Source: Halicephalobus mephisto
Lineage: Eukaryota > Nematoda > Chromadorea > Rhabditida > Panagrolaimidae
Length of the DNA: 64,000 bases
Direction: 5' to 3'
Assembly (NCBI GenBank): GCA_009193035.1
Contig: SWDT01000076.1
Coordinates: 1-64,000, forward strand
Of this stretch, positions 45,881 to 57,600 are shown piece after piece. The translations under genes and the position numbers were made by a program. Below the pieces are notes generated by a model, which was not told the DNA's origin, searched no databases, and was given only the letters and a program-made list of their open reading frames with translations. Within the stretch, counting starts at the first letter, position 1; every line of letters starts with the position of its first letter.

Positions 45881-46164
45881 GTTTGAAAATGGACAGTTCT
45901 AGTCATAACTCGCTTAGGAAGAACGTTTGTACTGAAACCAGCCTAGTGACCGGCTTCTGCAGCTCCCCTCAGTCCAGTTATTTGACGCTTTCTCGCTTCT
46001 ATGCACATTCCCTATCACTCGTCGTTAAATTCTGAATCGGACTGTGGAGAACGTCAAATCGCTTTTGGTGGGGCTTTTAATCTTTACATTGCTTTTTTAA
46101 AAGAATAATTTTTGTTTGCGTCATTTCTTTCAATGTTGATCAAGAATTTTCACGATTCAAAAAT

Positions 46165-46560
46165 TTCCAAAATTCTCCGATAATATTAAAAAAAATCAAA
46201 AATGTTCAAAATTTTCCAATAATATTAAAAAAAACAAAATTTTCCAATAATGTTAAAAAAATTAAAATTTTTTAGATTTTTTCAATAATATTTAAAAAAA
46301 TCGAAAATGTTCAAAATTTTCCAATAATATTAAAAAAAATCAAAAATGTTCAAAATTTTCCAATAATATTAAAAAAAATAAAAATTTTCCAATAATGTTA
46401 AAAAAATTAAAAATTTTTCAATAATATTAAAAAAAATCAAAAATTTCGAAAAATTCTTTAATAATATTAAAAAATTAAAAATTTCCAAAATTTTCCAATA
46501 ATGTTAAAAAAATCAAAAATTTTTAGATTTTTTCAATAATATTAAAAATTTCAAATTTTT
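46165..46560. repeat. CCAATAATATTAAAAAAA tandem array
   Basis: About nine degenerate units of roughly 40-50 bp containing TTTTCCAATAATATTAAAAA and, in several, TCAAAAATGTTCAAAA. Low complexity and non-coding. Confidence 0.7.
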
Positions 46561-47189
46561 AAATTTTTATGATATGTGAAATTATAATTTTTTTATAATA
46601 TGTAAAATTTTAAATTTTCTATGATATTAAAAATCTCAATTTTTTTATAATGTGTGAAATTTCAAAATTTTTATAATACTGTAATTTTATTTTTTTTTCC
46701 ACTTTTTGACCCAGTATTTTTTGGACTTGAGAAACTAGACCAATCAGGAAGCTGTTTTTGTCTTTTTTCTTGTTGGACATTCGGACTTATCCCGAGACAG
46801 ACAAACCGCGATCCAGGATTTTTCGTTTTCCTATCTCATCCAACTGCTGAAGAAATACTGAAATAATCGAGGAAAAAGAACTAAAATTAGAAATTTTCCG
46901 CAAACATTGACTCAGGACGATGGTCGAAACCTCTCCTGTTTTTCCTTGTCTTTCTCCGTACAGTTAAAGCATCCCCGATTTCGACAGTGTGTCTCCCTGG
47001 TCACTCGGGGATGATAAAGATAACCAAGTTCCTCTTCCAGGATAAGAATGAAAAAAATGGACTTTACTGTCAAACGTACAAAACCTGTTCCTGAAAAAAT
47101 TTAAACGAACCGGAAGCAAATTTCGAAATTTTTTTGATCAATTTTAAAATTTTAATTTTTATCATAAATTTGCAAAAATCGGTGTTCCA

Positions 47190-47790
47190 AATTACGAAAT
47201 TTGGTGTCAAAGTTCGAAATTGAAATTTGAATTTTTCTCGTCAAAAAACCGTAGATTTTTTTGTTTCAGAATTTTTTTATCTAAATTAATAAAACTTAAT
47301 AAATAAATTTTTTAAAACAGAAAAAATCTAGGTTTTGTCTTAGCAAAAACCCAAATTTCAATTTTGAACTTTAATGGTCAACTTTGACTTCAAGCTTTAA
47401 TGGTTAACTTTGATGTCGAAATTTGAAGTCAAAGTTGATAGTCAAAGTTCGACATCAAAGTTTAACTTCGAACTTTAATGGTCAACTTTGACTTCAGAGT
47501 TCGACATCAAAGTTTAAAATTGGACTTTAATGGTCAATTTTGACTTCAGAGTTCGATATCAAAGTTGATAGTCAAAGTTCAATATCAAAGTTCGACATCA
47601 AAGTTCAACTTTGAACTTTGATAGTCAACTTTGATGTCGACCTCTGATAGTCAACTTTGACGTCGAACTTTGTCTTCAAATTTTGACTTCGAACTTTAAT
47701 TGTCAACTTTGATAATTCGAATTACAATGTTCTATGATGCGAAAGTTCGAACTCAAAGTTGACCATCAGAGTTCGATGTCGAAATTGAAC
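47190..47790. repeat. CAAAGTT/AACTTTG arrays, second locus
   Basis: The same family as 14105-14690. CAAAGTTCGACATCAAAGTT and AACTTTAATGGTCAACTTTG units are intermixed in both orientations, so the strand could form many alternative hairpins. No ORF is seen. Confidence 0.75.
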
Positions 47791-48281
47791 TTTTCGTGTT
47801 AAGATAAAATTCATGTTTTATTCAAAATATCAAGTTTTATCAATTTAGATAATTTCGAAATAGAAAAATTTTAAATTTTTGTTGTGGATGGAAATTCCAA
47901 CTTTGACTGTCAACTTTGATAATACAGAAACCTGAATTCTTCGGCCTCATAAAAAGGATCATTGACGAAACCGTCATGTGTACACACGTTTCGACGTGTC
48001 CATTTTTGGCTCAGACCGGCCATCTGCTTTTTAGGAGTGGGCAATCGGGTCTACAGGCGAAAAAGAGGAAAAAATTGGTCCCAATGTCCGAATTCAAAAG
48101 CCAACGTTCTAAACTTGTCTCTTCAACGACTCAACTGTTATGTGTCGTTTTTGGCGCGTGAATAAGCCCGTTTTATTTGTACAAAAATGGTCTTGTTAAA
48201 AACCTTATTGGTTAAATTTTAGTATTATAATTGTGAACAACCCTTTTTTGGACATCTGCATGATAGACGGAACACGGGACC

Positions 48282-48509
48282 ATGATAGCTCAGAGTCTTG
48301 GAAGGGTGATTTTTTGTGTGCTCTTGTCCGGGCTTGGATGCCTTTTGTGCACTGTTCCGTATTTGCTTTTCATTCTGGGCGTGCTGGAGGCGATAAAGCA
48401 GGCAATACTGGACATTCAAGCCAAAAACGAAGCGTGTCTCCTTTTTTCGAACCAACTGTACAGTTATTTTCATATTTTCTACCATACCTATTCTAAAAAG
48501 ACAAAATAG
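48282..48509 (+). CDS. Possible small membrane protein, 75 aa
   Basis: The ATG-started ORF begins MIAQSLGRVIFCVLLSGLGC and has a strong hydrophobic stretch through about residue 35 (CTVPYLLFILGVL), then a helical polar part and a Lys-rich end. It follows a GGTTAAATTTTAG acceptor-like site near 48222 and an in-frame stop. An alternative frame from 48263 is also open over the same region. It could be a short secreted or membrane protein, or chance. No family is recognised. Confidence 0.3.
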   Translation: MIAQSLGRVIFCVLLSGLGCLLCTVPYLLFILGVLEAIKQAILDIQAKNEACLLFSNQLYSYFHIFYHTYSKKTK

Positions 48510-50617
48510 GAATTTTTATAAAAAAAAATAAAAATTAAAAAAAAATAAAAATTAAAAAAAGTAAAATTTTTTATAAAAAATAGATATTTTTATGAAATTG
48601 TTTCAAAATGAATTTTTAAGAATTTAGAATTGTCTGAAAATTTTAGAAAATACGGTAGACAAGGCGAGTCAATTTGGTAGAAATTTGTTAAATTTTTTTT
48701 TTATAAAAATTTAAAAAAAAATAATTTTAATTTTAGGTAAAAAAAATTGATTCTCACAGCGAATTTCCTTGAATTGCAATTTTTTTTATTTTTATTAATT
48801 TTTCTTAGAAAATCAAAAATGAGAAAAATTTTAGGTTAAAAAAAAGAAAAAAAAACCAAGTCGATTCTCGCAGCGAATTTGCCTGAATTGCAATTTTTTC
48901 TGTTTTCTGCGCGGGAATTCAAAAATTCTAAAAATATTTATTTTTCTAAAATTTTAATTTTATAAAAAAATTCATTTTTAAATTTTAAATTCTATTAAAA
49001 AAATTCACTTTTTAAATTTTAAATTTTATTAAAAAATTTATTTTTAAATTTTATTAAAAAAATTCACTTTTTAAATTTTATTGAAAAAATTTGAATTCAT
49101 TTTCTTTGAAAACTTTTTGACTCTTGAAGATCCATGAAGCTTTTAGATTTTCTTCGAGCGGAAATTATGTAAAGAACATTTTTTCGACCATTGGACGGAT
49201 CGGTTATATTGTTCGAATCAGCAGAAGCCAGTCAGCTTTTAAAGTTGCTCTTCCTTTTCCGAATCGCGCAACCTCACTGAATCGTGCTTTCCTATTTTCG
49301 CGATCACAAGTGGACAGAAGACTGACCAGTTAGAGGCCGATGACTGACCGTTGACTGTGGACGAAAAAAGGGAAGATGGACATAACTGGCACAGAAACCA
49401 GTTTTCTTCGCCATTCTGGTCATTTCCTACCGTTCACAAAAAAAACTTGGATTTTTCGTACCACACGTGGAGAGAGAAATGTGAAACAATGGATACAGAT
49501 ATCCCCGGATTTGCGCAAAAGGACGAGTTTTTGAACTGAGGCCACATTTCTTCTGAAATTGCTTTTCTGAAGGTCGTTCTTTACCGTTTTCAGAATAAGA
49601 AAATTTCTCAAATTCGCTTAACAAAAATTATTATTTTAAAAAAGTCATATTTTTTGAATTCCCGCGAAAAATAAAAAAGTGTTAAAAATAACAATTCTTT
49701 TTTTACCTAAATTTATTAATATTCGTTTTAAGAAAATCCTATAAAAATTCACTTTTAAATTTTCACAGTAATTTAATTTTTAAATTTTTGAATTCCGGCG
49801 AAAAATAAAAAAGTGTTAAAAATAATAATTCTTTTTTTACCTAAATTTATTAATATTCGTGTTGAGAAAATTTTTTTAAAATTCACTTTTAAGTTTTCAC
49901 AGTAATTTAATTTTTTAATTTTTGAATTCCCGCGAAAAATGAGACTTTTGTAAAAATAATAAAATTGATAACTTTTTCTTTTTTAATCTAAATTTCGAAC
50001 TTTTTTAAATATTTATTTCGAAATAATTTTTTAAAACTTATTTTTTCCGAATATATTTTCTAAAATTCTCTTAATGCTATTTTTAATATTTTTTACTTTT
50101 TTTTGTTTTTTAATATTATTTAAAAAGTTTTTTTGAATATTATTTTTCAAATTTTTTGAATATTATTTTTAAGTATTTTTTTTAATATTAATTTTAATAT
50201 TTTTTTAATATTATTTTTGAAATTTTTTTTCGAATATTAATTTTTTTAATAATTTCGCAATGACTTAGGATTGTACCTAAAATACTTCCTGGACCCCTCG
50301 ACCAGACTGAATCCAGAAGTGACACTGATTTCCTTGACATTTGCTTCAGTGTTCTGGTTTTACCGCCGATTTATGTTTGCTTTTTCCTCCAAAAGCACAA
50401 GGCTGGATCTAACCCCCGCTGGCGGTTCTTGACTGACCGACAGACTGTCTTGATCATTTTTTTCAGCAAGTGCATGAGTAGAATTGCGACTTTTTTGGTG
50501 ACTTCTTCCTAGAGGAACATCCGTGTTTATTTTTCTAGCCCGGTTTTCCTAAAAATCAGTTCTAACATGATTGCAGTTTCGTATCAATCGGTCCAATTTT
50601 AATCATTTTTAATAAAA

Positions 50618-50790
50618 ACTATAAAATATTTGAAACTTTTAAAAATTCTAAAATATTTGGAATTTTTAAAAATTATGAAATATTTGAAACTTTTAAAAAT
50701 TATGAAATATTTGGAATTTTTAAAAATTCTAAAATATTTGAAACTTTTAAAAATTATAAAATATTTGAAACTTTTAAATATTTTAAATTT
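50618..50790. repeat. 27-bp tandem repeat, about six units
   Basis: Units alternate AAAATATTTGAAACTTTTAA and AAATATTTGGAATTTTTAAA with AAATTATG or AAATTCT joints, period 27 bp. The plus frame is open and gives a pseudo-protein of nine-residue repeats (KYLKLLKIM). It is treated as a by-product of the repeat. Confidence 0.7.
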
Positions 50791-51651
50791 GGAATTTTTT
50801 AGAATTTTAAAAAATATTCCAAAAATTTATTTAAAATTTCAAAACTTTTCAAAAATTCTAAAAATTTTGAATTTTTATTATTTAGTGTAAATTTCAAAAA
50901 TTTCATAAAAATTCTCAGAATTCAATAAAAGCTTTTTAGAATTTTCCAAAATTGTTCAATATTCTTCAAAAATTTCACTGAAGGCTTCTAAATTCTTCAA
51001 AAATTCCGAAAATTTAAAACTATAAATTTATAAAATAAAAAAAATTTTATTTTAAAAAAAAACTTTATTTTAAAAAAATTTTACTTTTACAATAAAATTT
51101 TACTTTTATGAAATGTAGTTGTATCAACTGGTCCAATTACCAAAATTCTGTTGTAAAATTTTACAACTTGATTTAATTTTAAACACTTGATTGATTTTGA
51201 ACGAAAATCCTGATTTTCTTTGTCTTCGAAGCGTGCCGTGAAATTGTGCAAATTGGCCTTCCCGGAACCTTTGTCTTCTGGCCCACTCTGGATTTTGTTT
51301 AACAAGTTCACAACCGGATAATCACATTAGTCAAAGTCGAAAGCACGTCTTCATGGATGAACAAAGGTCTCAATCCAAATTTCGGATTCTTTGTCTTTTT
51401 GATTGTTTCATTTGTGCTTCACTGCATTCCCTATGGCACTTGGTCGGTGTGCCATTATGGTATCTACGAACTCCATGTCGTGATTTACCGTAATCCAAAG
51501 GCGGAGAAAAATTAATTTTATTTTTTTTTTAGCTTTTGTCAAATTCCAAAACAACTCAGACCGAGGTTTTCGTTCTTCATTGTTTGGCCTAAAAATTTTA
51601 AATTTACTCTGAATGGCTTCAAAATATTCATAATTCCTACAGTATACAAAA

Positions 51652-54600
51652 ATGGCAGCACAGTCGAATCTCCTGAGTCCGAGCAACTCGTTGATGCAAT
51701 TTCTTCAAGTAAGTTCAAAATTTAAAAAAATTTAAAAAAATTTAAAATTAAAAAAAATTTAAAAAAATTTAAGAAATTTAAAAAAATAAAATTTTTCGTT
51801 TTTGCCGAATATCGAGTTCATCGACAGATAACTTTTATGAGTACTTTAAATTTTGATAATTAAACTTTTTTGACATAAAAACTACGAAAACAAAAATAAA
51901 AAATTTCATCCAAAAAGGTGTTTTTATTGATCAAAAAAATCATGAGTTATTTCGTTCTCAGAAACTTCCTGGATTTTGGAAGAATAATATGCATTTCGTA
52001 ATATTTAAAAAGTAAAATAGATTGCATAATTCCTCACAAGTCATGGATTTAATGATATCTAAAAAGTAACACAGATTGCATGACATTCAACAATTAACAT
52101 CAATTTTTGAGTTATAAGGAATTAGATGGTTTTCGTAATTTATAAATATCCATTTCATCGACTTCATAATCTCTAACAAATTATATAATTTTCATTATAT
52201 CCAACAATTAACATCAATTTTTGAGTTATGTAATTTGTTAGAGATTATGAAATGGATATTTATAAATTACGAAACCTAACTAATTTATTATAATTTTCAT
52301 CATATTCAACAATTAACATCAATTTTTGAGTTATAAGGAATTAGATGGTTTTCGTAATTTATAAATATCCATTTCATCGACTTCATAATCTTCAAAAAAT
52401 TATATAAGTTTCATCATATCCAACAATTAACGTCAATTTTCGAATTACAATGGATTAGATAGGTTTAATAATTTATAAATATCCATTTCATAATCTCTAA
52501 CAAATTACATAATTTTCATTATATCCAACAATTAACATTAATTTTTTGAATTCCAATAATAAAGATCAATTATACGAGTTTTATTTTGTCCAACTAATCA
52601 CCTAAATTTCATAATTTCCAACTATTAGATAAATTTCATGCTTTTCGACGAACCATATCGATTTCATAATTCGCAAAGATGAGTTACATAGGTTTAATGA
52701 TACCCAACAAATCACGGAGATTTTATGATCTCTAACTATTAATACAGATTTCGTAATCTTTAACTATTAACCTCGATTTCATAATCTCCAACGAGTCACA
52801 TAGAATTCTTGATTTTCGATTAGTTTTATAAATTCCTTCATTTACAAGGATGAGTTACATCGAGTTTTTGATATCCAAATATTAAAATGAATTTCATAAT
52901 GTTTAACGATTAACATGATCTCGCGGTGTACAATTATTAACATCGACTTTGTAATTTCTAAGGAACTATATAAAATTTTTTATTTTTAGTGAGTTACATA
53001 GGTTTATTTATTTATAAAGATAAATTACATCGAGTTTAAAACGTCTAACAAACAAAGTAGATTTCATAACATCTAACTATTAACATCGGGGTCATGAGTT
53101 GTAGCGAGTTACGTAGGTTTATTTATTTATAAAGATGGATTACATCGAGTTTATGATGCTTAACTAGCAAAGTACACTTTACACCGTCCAAGTATTAACA
53201 TCGAGGTCATGAGCTGTAGTGAGTTGCATAGACATATTTATTTATAAAGATGAGTTGCATTGAGTTTATGACGTCTAACAAGCAAAACAGCTTTTATGAT
53301 ATCCGAGTTTTAACCTTGATTTCTTACTCTGTAGTGAGTTACATAGGTTTATTTATTTCCAAAGATGGATTAGATTAAATGTATGATGTCTAACAAGCAA
53401 AATAAATATCGTAATGTTCAAGTGTTAACATATATCTTACAATATGCAACTATTAACATAGATTTTATGCTTTGTAGTAAGTTACATAGGTTTGCTTATC
53501 TATAAAGATGAGTTGCGTTGAGTTTATGACGTCTAACAAGCAAAACAGCTTTTATGATATCCGAGTTTTAACCTTGATTTCTTACTCTGTAGTGAGTTAC
53601 ATAGGTTTATTTATTTCCAAAGATGAATTACACTAAATGTATGATGTATAACAAGCAAAATAAATATCGTAATGTTCAAGTGTTAACATATATCTTACAA
53701 TATGCAACTATTAACATGGATCTCACAATCTCCAACGAACCACATAGAATTCTTGATTTTCAACGATCTCATGATTTACAAAAGACGAGGTCAATGGGCC
53801 TCCGCATTTTCCTTCTTTGTCTGGTAAGAGGCAGCTAGCTCTACAAACTGCTCGAACTCGTGTACTTATCCCGAAACATGCGACTAAAAGCTATTTTCTC
53901 CTATGGATATAGAAAATGCTTCAAACTTTTGCTTACTTTTTTCGACAACCCTCTCGATAACCTTATGGTTAAGTCTTCTGATGTTGAAACAAGATCAAAT
54001 ATAATTTTTAGTTGTTTGTGATTTTAATCGAAATTTAAACTTTGATGCCCGTAAAAATTTTTATCTTTGTTTCCAAACACGCCGCAGGAGGTCGATGACA
54101 TTCGTCTCTTCAGCCAGCTGTCGGCAAGGGTCGTGGCGGCCGGTGGTGACCGAGAGAAAGGTCGACTACGATTGACCTCATCGGAAGAGTCGCGTCGCAT
54201 GAAAGGTCGCCCTTCTCAAGGGAAAAACTGTCGTGTTTTCTTCCTGATTGCGCTCCTGTATTCATTATTCGTTCGGTCTTCTGATGACCTCTGAAGAATT
54301 CAATCTGTTTTTCCATTTTAATTCTTTCCATGACCTTTTAGAGTATACTTTTTGAATTTTGCAAAGGTTTCTGAAATCCACTTAAAGTCCTTAGAATTTC
54401 GTAAAAATTTTGAAATTTTTTCTCGAGTTTTGTGAAAATTCCGAAGTTTATTAGAATCCTGTGGAAGTTTTCAGAATACTTAGGATTCTGTAGAAGATTC
54501 TGAAGTCCTTTGAGATGTTTTAGAAACTTTTAAAATCTCCAGAATTCTGCACGAATTTTTAGAATATTCAGAAATCTAAAAATTTCTGAAATCTTCCAGA

Positions 54601-57600
54601 ATCTTATGGAATTTTTAGAATATTCAGAAGTCTAGAATTTTTCAGAAACAAAAATCTTTTAAAAGTCTAGAAATTTTCGAAATCCCATTAAGATTTGTAC
54701 AACCTTCTAAAATTTCATAAATTTCCAAAAATTAATAAAAATTAAAAAATCAAAAGATTTTAAAAATCGAAAATAATTTTGTACATAAATTTATTTTTAA
54801 TTTTTTTAATAATATAATTTTAATTTTTTTAATAATATGATTTTAATTTTTTCGATAATATGATTTTAATTTTTTTAATAATATGATTTTAATTTTTATA
54901 GGTTGCTACTGCCAATAACGTACTTTTCTCGCCACATAATCACCTGAAAACCAGTCTGAACGACAGTGCAACTGCGGCTGCAAGACTTGGATTACCTCAA
55001 TTGTCCAGCGGATACGCTAATCTAGCTGCAGCCGCTGCCGCAGCTGGTCAAGTTGGAAGTCAAGTATGTTTTTTAAAAACTTATAAAATCACAAATTTCG
55101 ATTTAAAAAATTACTAAAATAATCAATTTTATAAATTTTTAAAATTAATTTTCAAAATTCAATGATTTTATTTGAAATATTTAATTTTAATTTTTAAAAA
55201 ATATGGAAAATTTATTTTATATCAATTTTAAATTTTTGACTTTTTTGAAAAATGAACTTGTCGTTCATTAAAATAAGCAAAATCGGCGATTTTGAACTTA
55301 GTCTCGTCCTCAGTATTTCGATTGAAAAAGAAAACAGATATGTGTGTACATAACCTCTGACTTGTCTGGCCAGTTTGCATAAGATGGGTCGCTGGAGGGT
55401 GATAGGTCGGGAGCAAAGCTCTTTAATCGCCGTCCTTCGTCCTTTACGGGCTTGACCAAGGTGACTTACTTCTTGCCATTTTGTATCATTGGCTTCATTA
55501 CTGTTTTTAAGTTCAATAAATAAAGCAAAAAATATCCATGCTGTTGTTTTTAAATGGATTACGTAGACTCAGAAACGAGCTTTGTTATATCCTGTGGGCT
55601 TAAGGACATGCACTTTTGGTTTCGATTCTTGGTTATTGATTACTTTCAAATTTTTTATTTAAAAAAAAGGTAAAATTTCGTAGATTGACCTTTGTAAAAT
55701 GAGTCTACTTTTCGTAATTATTAGAATCTTGTGGAAGACTTTGAAATCTCCCAGAAACTAATATGAAGTTCTTTTGAAAATCTCATATAAGCTTCTGGAG
55801 ATTTTCATAATCTTTAAAATATTTCTGGCGTCTCCCAGAAGCTAAGGGAGCTTGCCTAAAACATGTAAAGCTTACATGGCACCGTTCTGGAACCCCTTCC
55901 CCTATGCAAGTCTTATATATTTTAGGCAAGTTCCCTTATAGGTTATTTTAGTTTTTTTAAATTTAGGAAGCTTGCCTAAAATGTGTAAGGTTTACAGGGA
56001 TAGGGGGTCCCAGAGAAGCATCATACAAGCCTTATATATTTTAGGCAAGTTCCCTTATAGGTTATTTTAGCTTTTTTAAATTTAGGGAGTTTGCCTAAAA
56101 TACGTAAGGTTTACATGGCACTTTTCTGGAACCCCCTTCCCCCATGTAAGTCTTACATATTTTAGGCAAACTCCCTAACTGGAAATTTTCAGAATATTCC
56201 ACGAATTTCTGGAGGTTTTCAGAATTCCCCAGAATCGAATAAATAATTTTCTAAATTTTCTAAATTAAGAAATCTTTATTTTCTAAATTAAGAAATTTCG
56301 AAATTTCTTTAAATTCAAAATTTTTGTCTTGAGAGGATTTCCTAACAATCCCCACTTTCCGCTTTTAATAATAATTTAATATTTATCCCCCGCAGAATAC
56401 CTCGTTCCAGTGATTCAACGTTGATTCCTCGGCAATCCCCCACGTGGTTCTGTTTCATTCCTTAATCCTCAAAGAACAAAAACCACGAGATAACAAAAAT
56501 TAACGTAAATAACCTTTGTCCCTAGGATTTTAATAAATATTCTTTATTGACATTTTTGGAAAATAAATTTCGAAAATTTTATTTTTTTAATGATCCCTGA
56601 AAAAGTGAAATTTTTGGATTTTTCTAAAAACAGAAAATTAAAAAACCAGTGAACATTCACTTTCGAAGGACGAAAATGGATCGTCTCTAACCTTCTGAAG
56701 GTCGTTTTTGACGAAATTAAAGAGGTTCGTTTTCTTGAGCCGCCGACCAGCCAGATATTTCAATTTTTTAAAAACAAAATTTTTGTTTATAATATTAGCT
56801 GGTCAGTTTTCAAACAATTGTTATTTTTCGTTTTTGAATCACATCCTCATTTGAATATTTAGTTTCACTGGGTCAAAACAGTTCCAACTAGGTCATCAAT
56901 TAAGTCGTTAGTCACCCATTTCGAAGTTATAAATTTTCGAATATAAAAATTCTAAAATATTACATTTTTGATTGTAATTTTTTAAATATTTTTATTTATA
57001 AAATTTTAAAATATTACATTTTTGATTATAATTTTTAACATATTTTCGAATATAAAATTTTAAAATATTACTTTTTTGATTGCAATTTTTTAAATATTTT
57101 TATTTATAAAATTCTAAAATATTACATTTTTGATTGCAATTTTTTAAATATTTTTATTTACAAAATTTTAAAATATTAAATTTTTGATTGTAATTTTTAA
57201 AATGTTTTTATTTACAAAATTTTAAAATATTATATTTTCGAATTTCGAACTTTTCTAACAAGTTCTAAAAATTCCCTTCGGGACCATTTTGTAGGGAAAG
57301 TTAATTTTTGATTTTTAAAATAATATAATTTAAAAACGAATATCTAGGACTTTGAATTTTAGACATTTCTAAAAACTCCTAGGAATTCCCTTCGGGACCA
57401 TTTCGTAACGACACCTATTTTTACTTTTTACGACAGTATAATTCGTAAATTTAAAAAAATAATTTATCCGTAAATTTAAAAAATAATTTATCCGTAAATT
57501 TAAAAAGTAATTTATCTGTAAATTTAAAAAAGTAATTTATCCGTAAATTTAAAAAAATAATTTATCCCTAAATTTAAAAAAGTAATTTATCTGTAAATTT

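Larger units (their letters stand above)
42868..51651. other. 8.8-kb intergenic region with scattered GC-richer islands
   Basis: Mostly AT-rich tandem and simple sequence. Islands of higher GC with short open frames stand at about 43380-44330, 46700-47100, 47930-48490, 49120-49560, 50260-50530 and 51090-51520. They may be unrecognised exons, alternative 5' exons of the nuclear receptor, or regulatory elements. The frames at 46654-46866, 47916-48165, 49124-49333, 49351-49539 and 51087-51311 (-) show no known domain. No RNA gene was found. Confidence 0.45.

Noticed and set aside
50630..50890. An 86-codon ORF with nine-residue Leu/Lys repeats.
   Set aside because: The repeat arises because the 27-bp DNA repeat is a multiple of three. 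The composition is AT-driven and no start context or splice signals support a gene.
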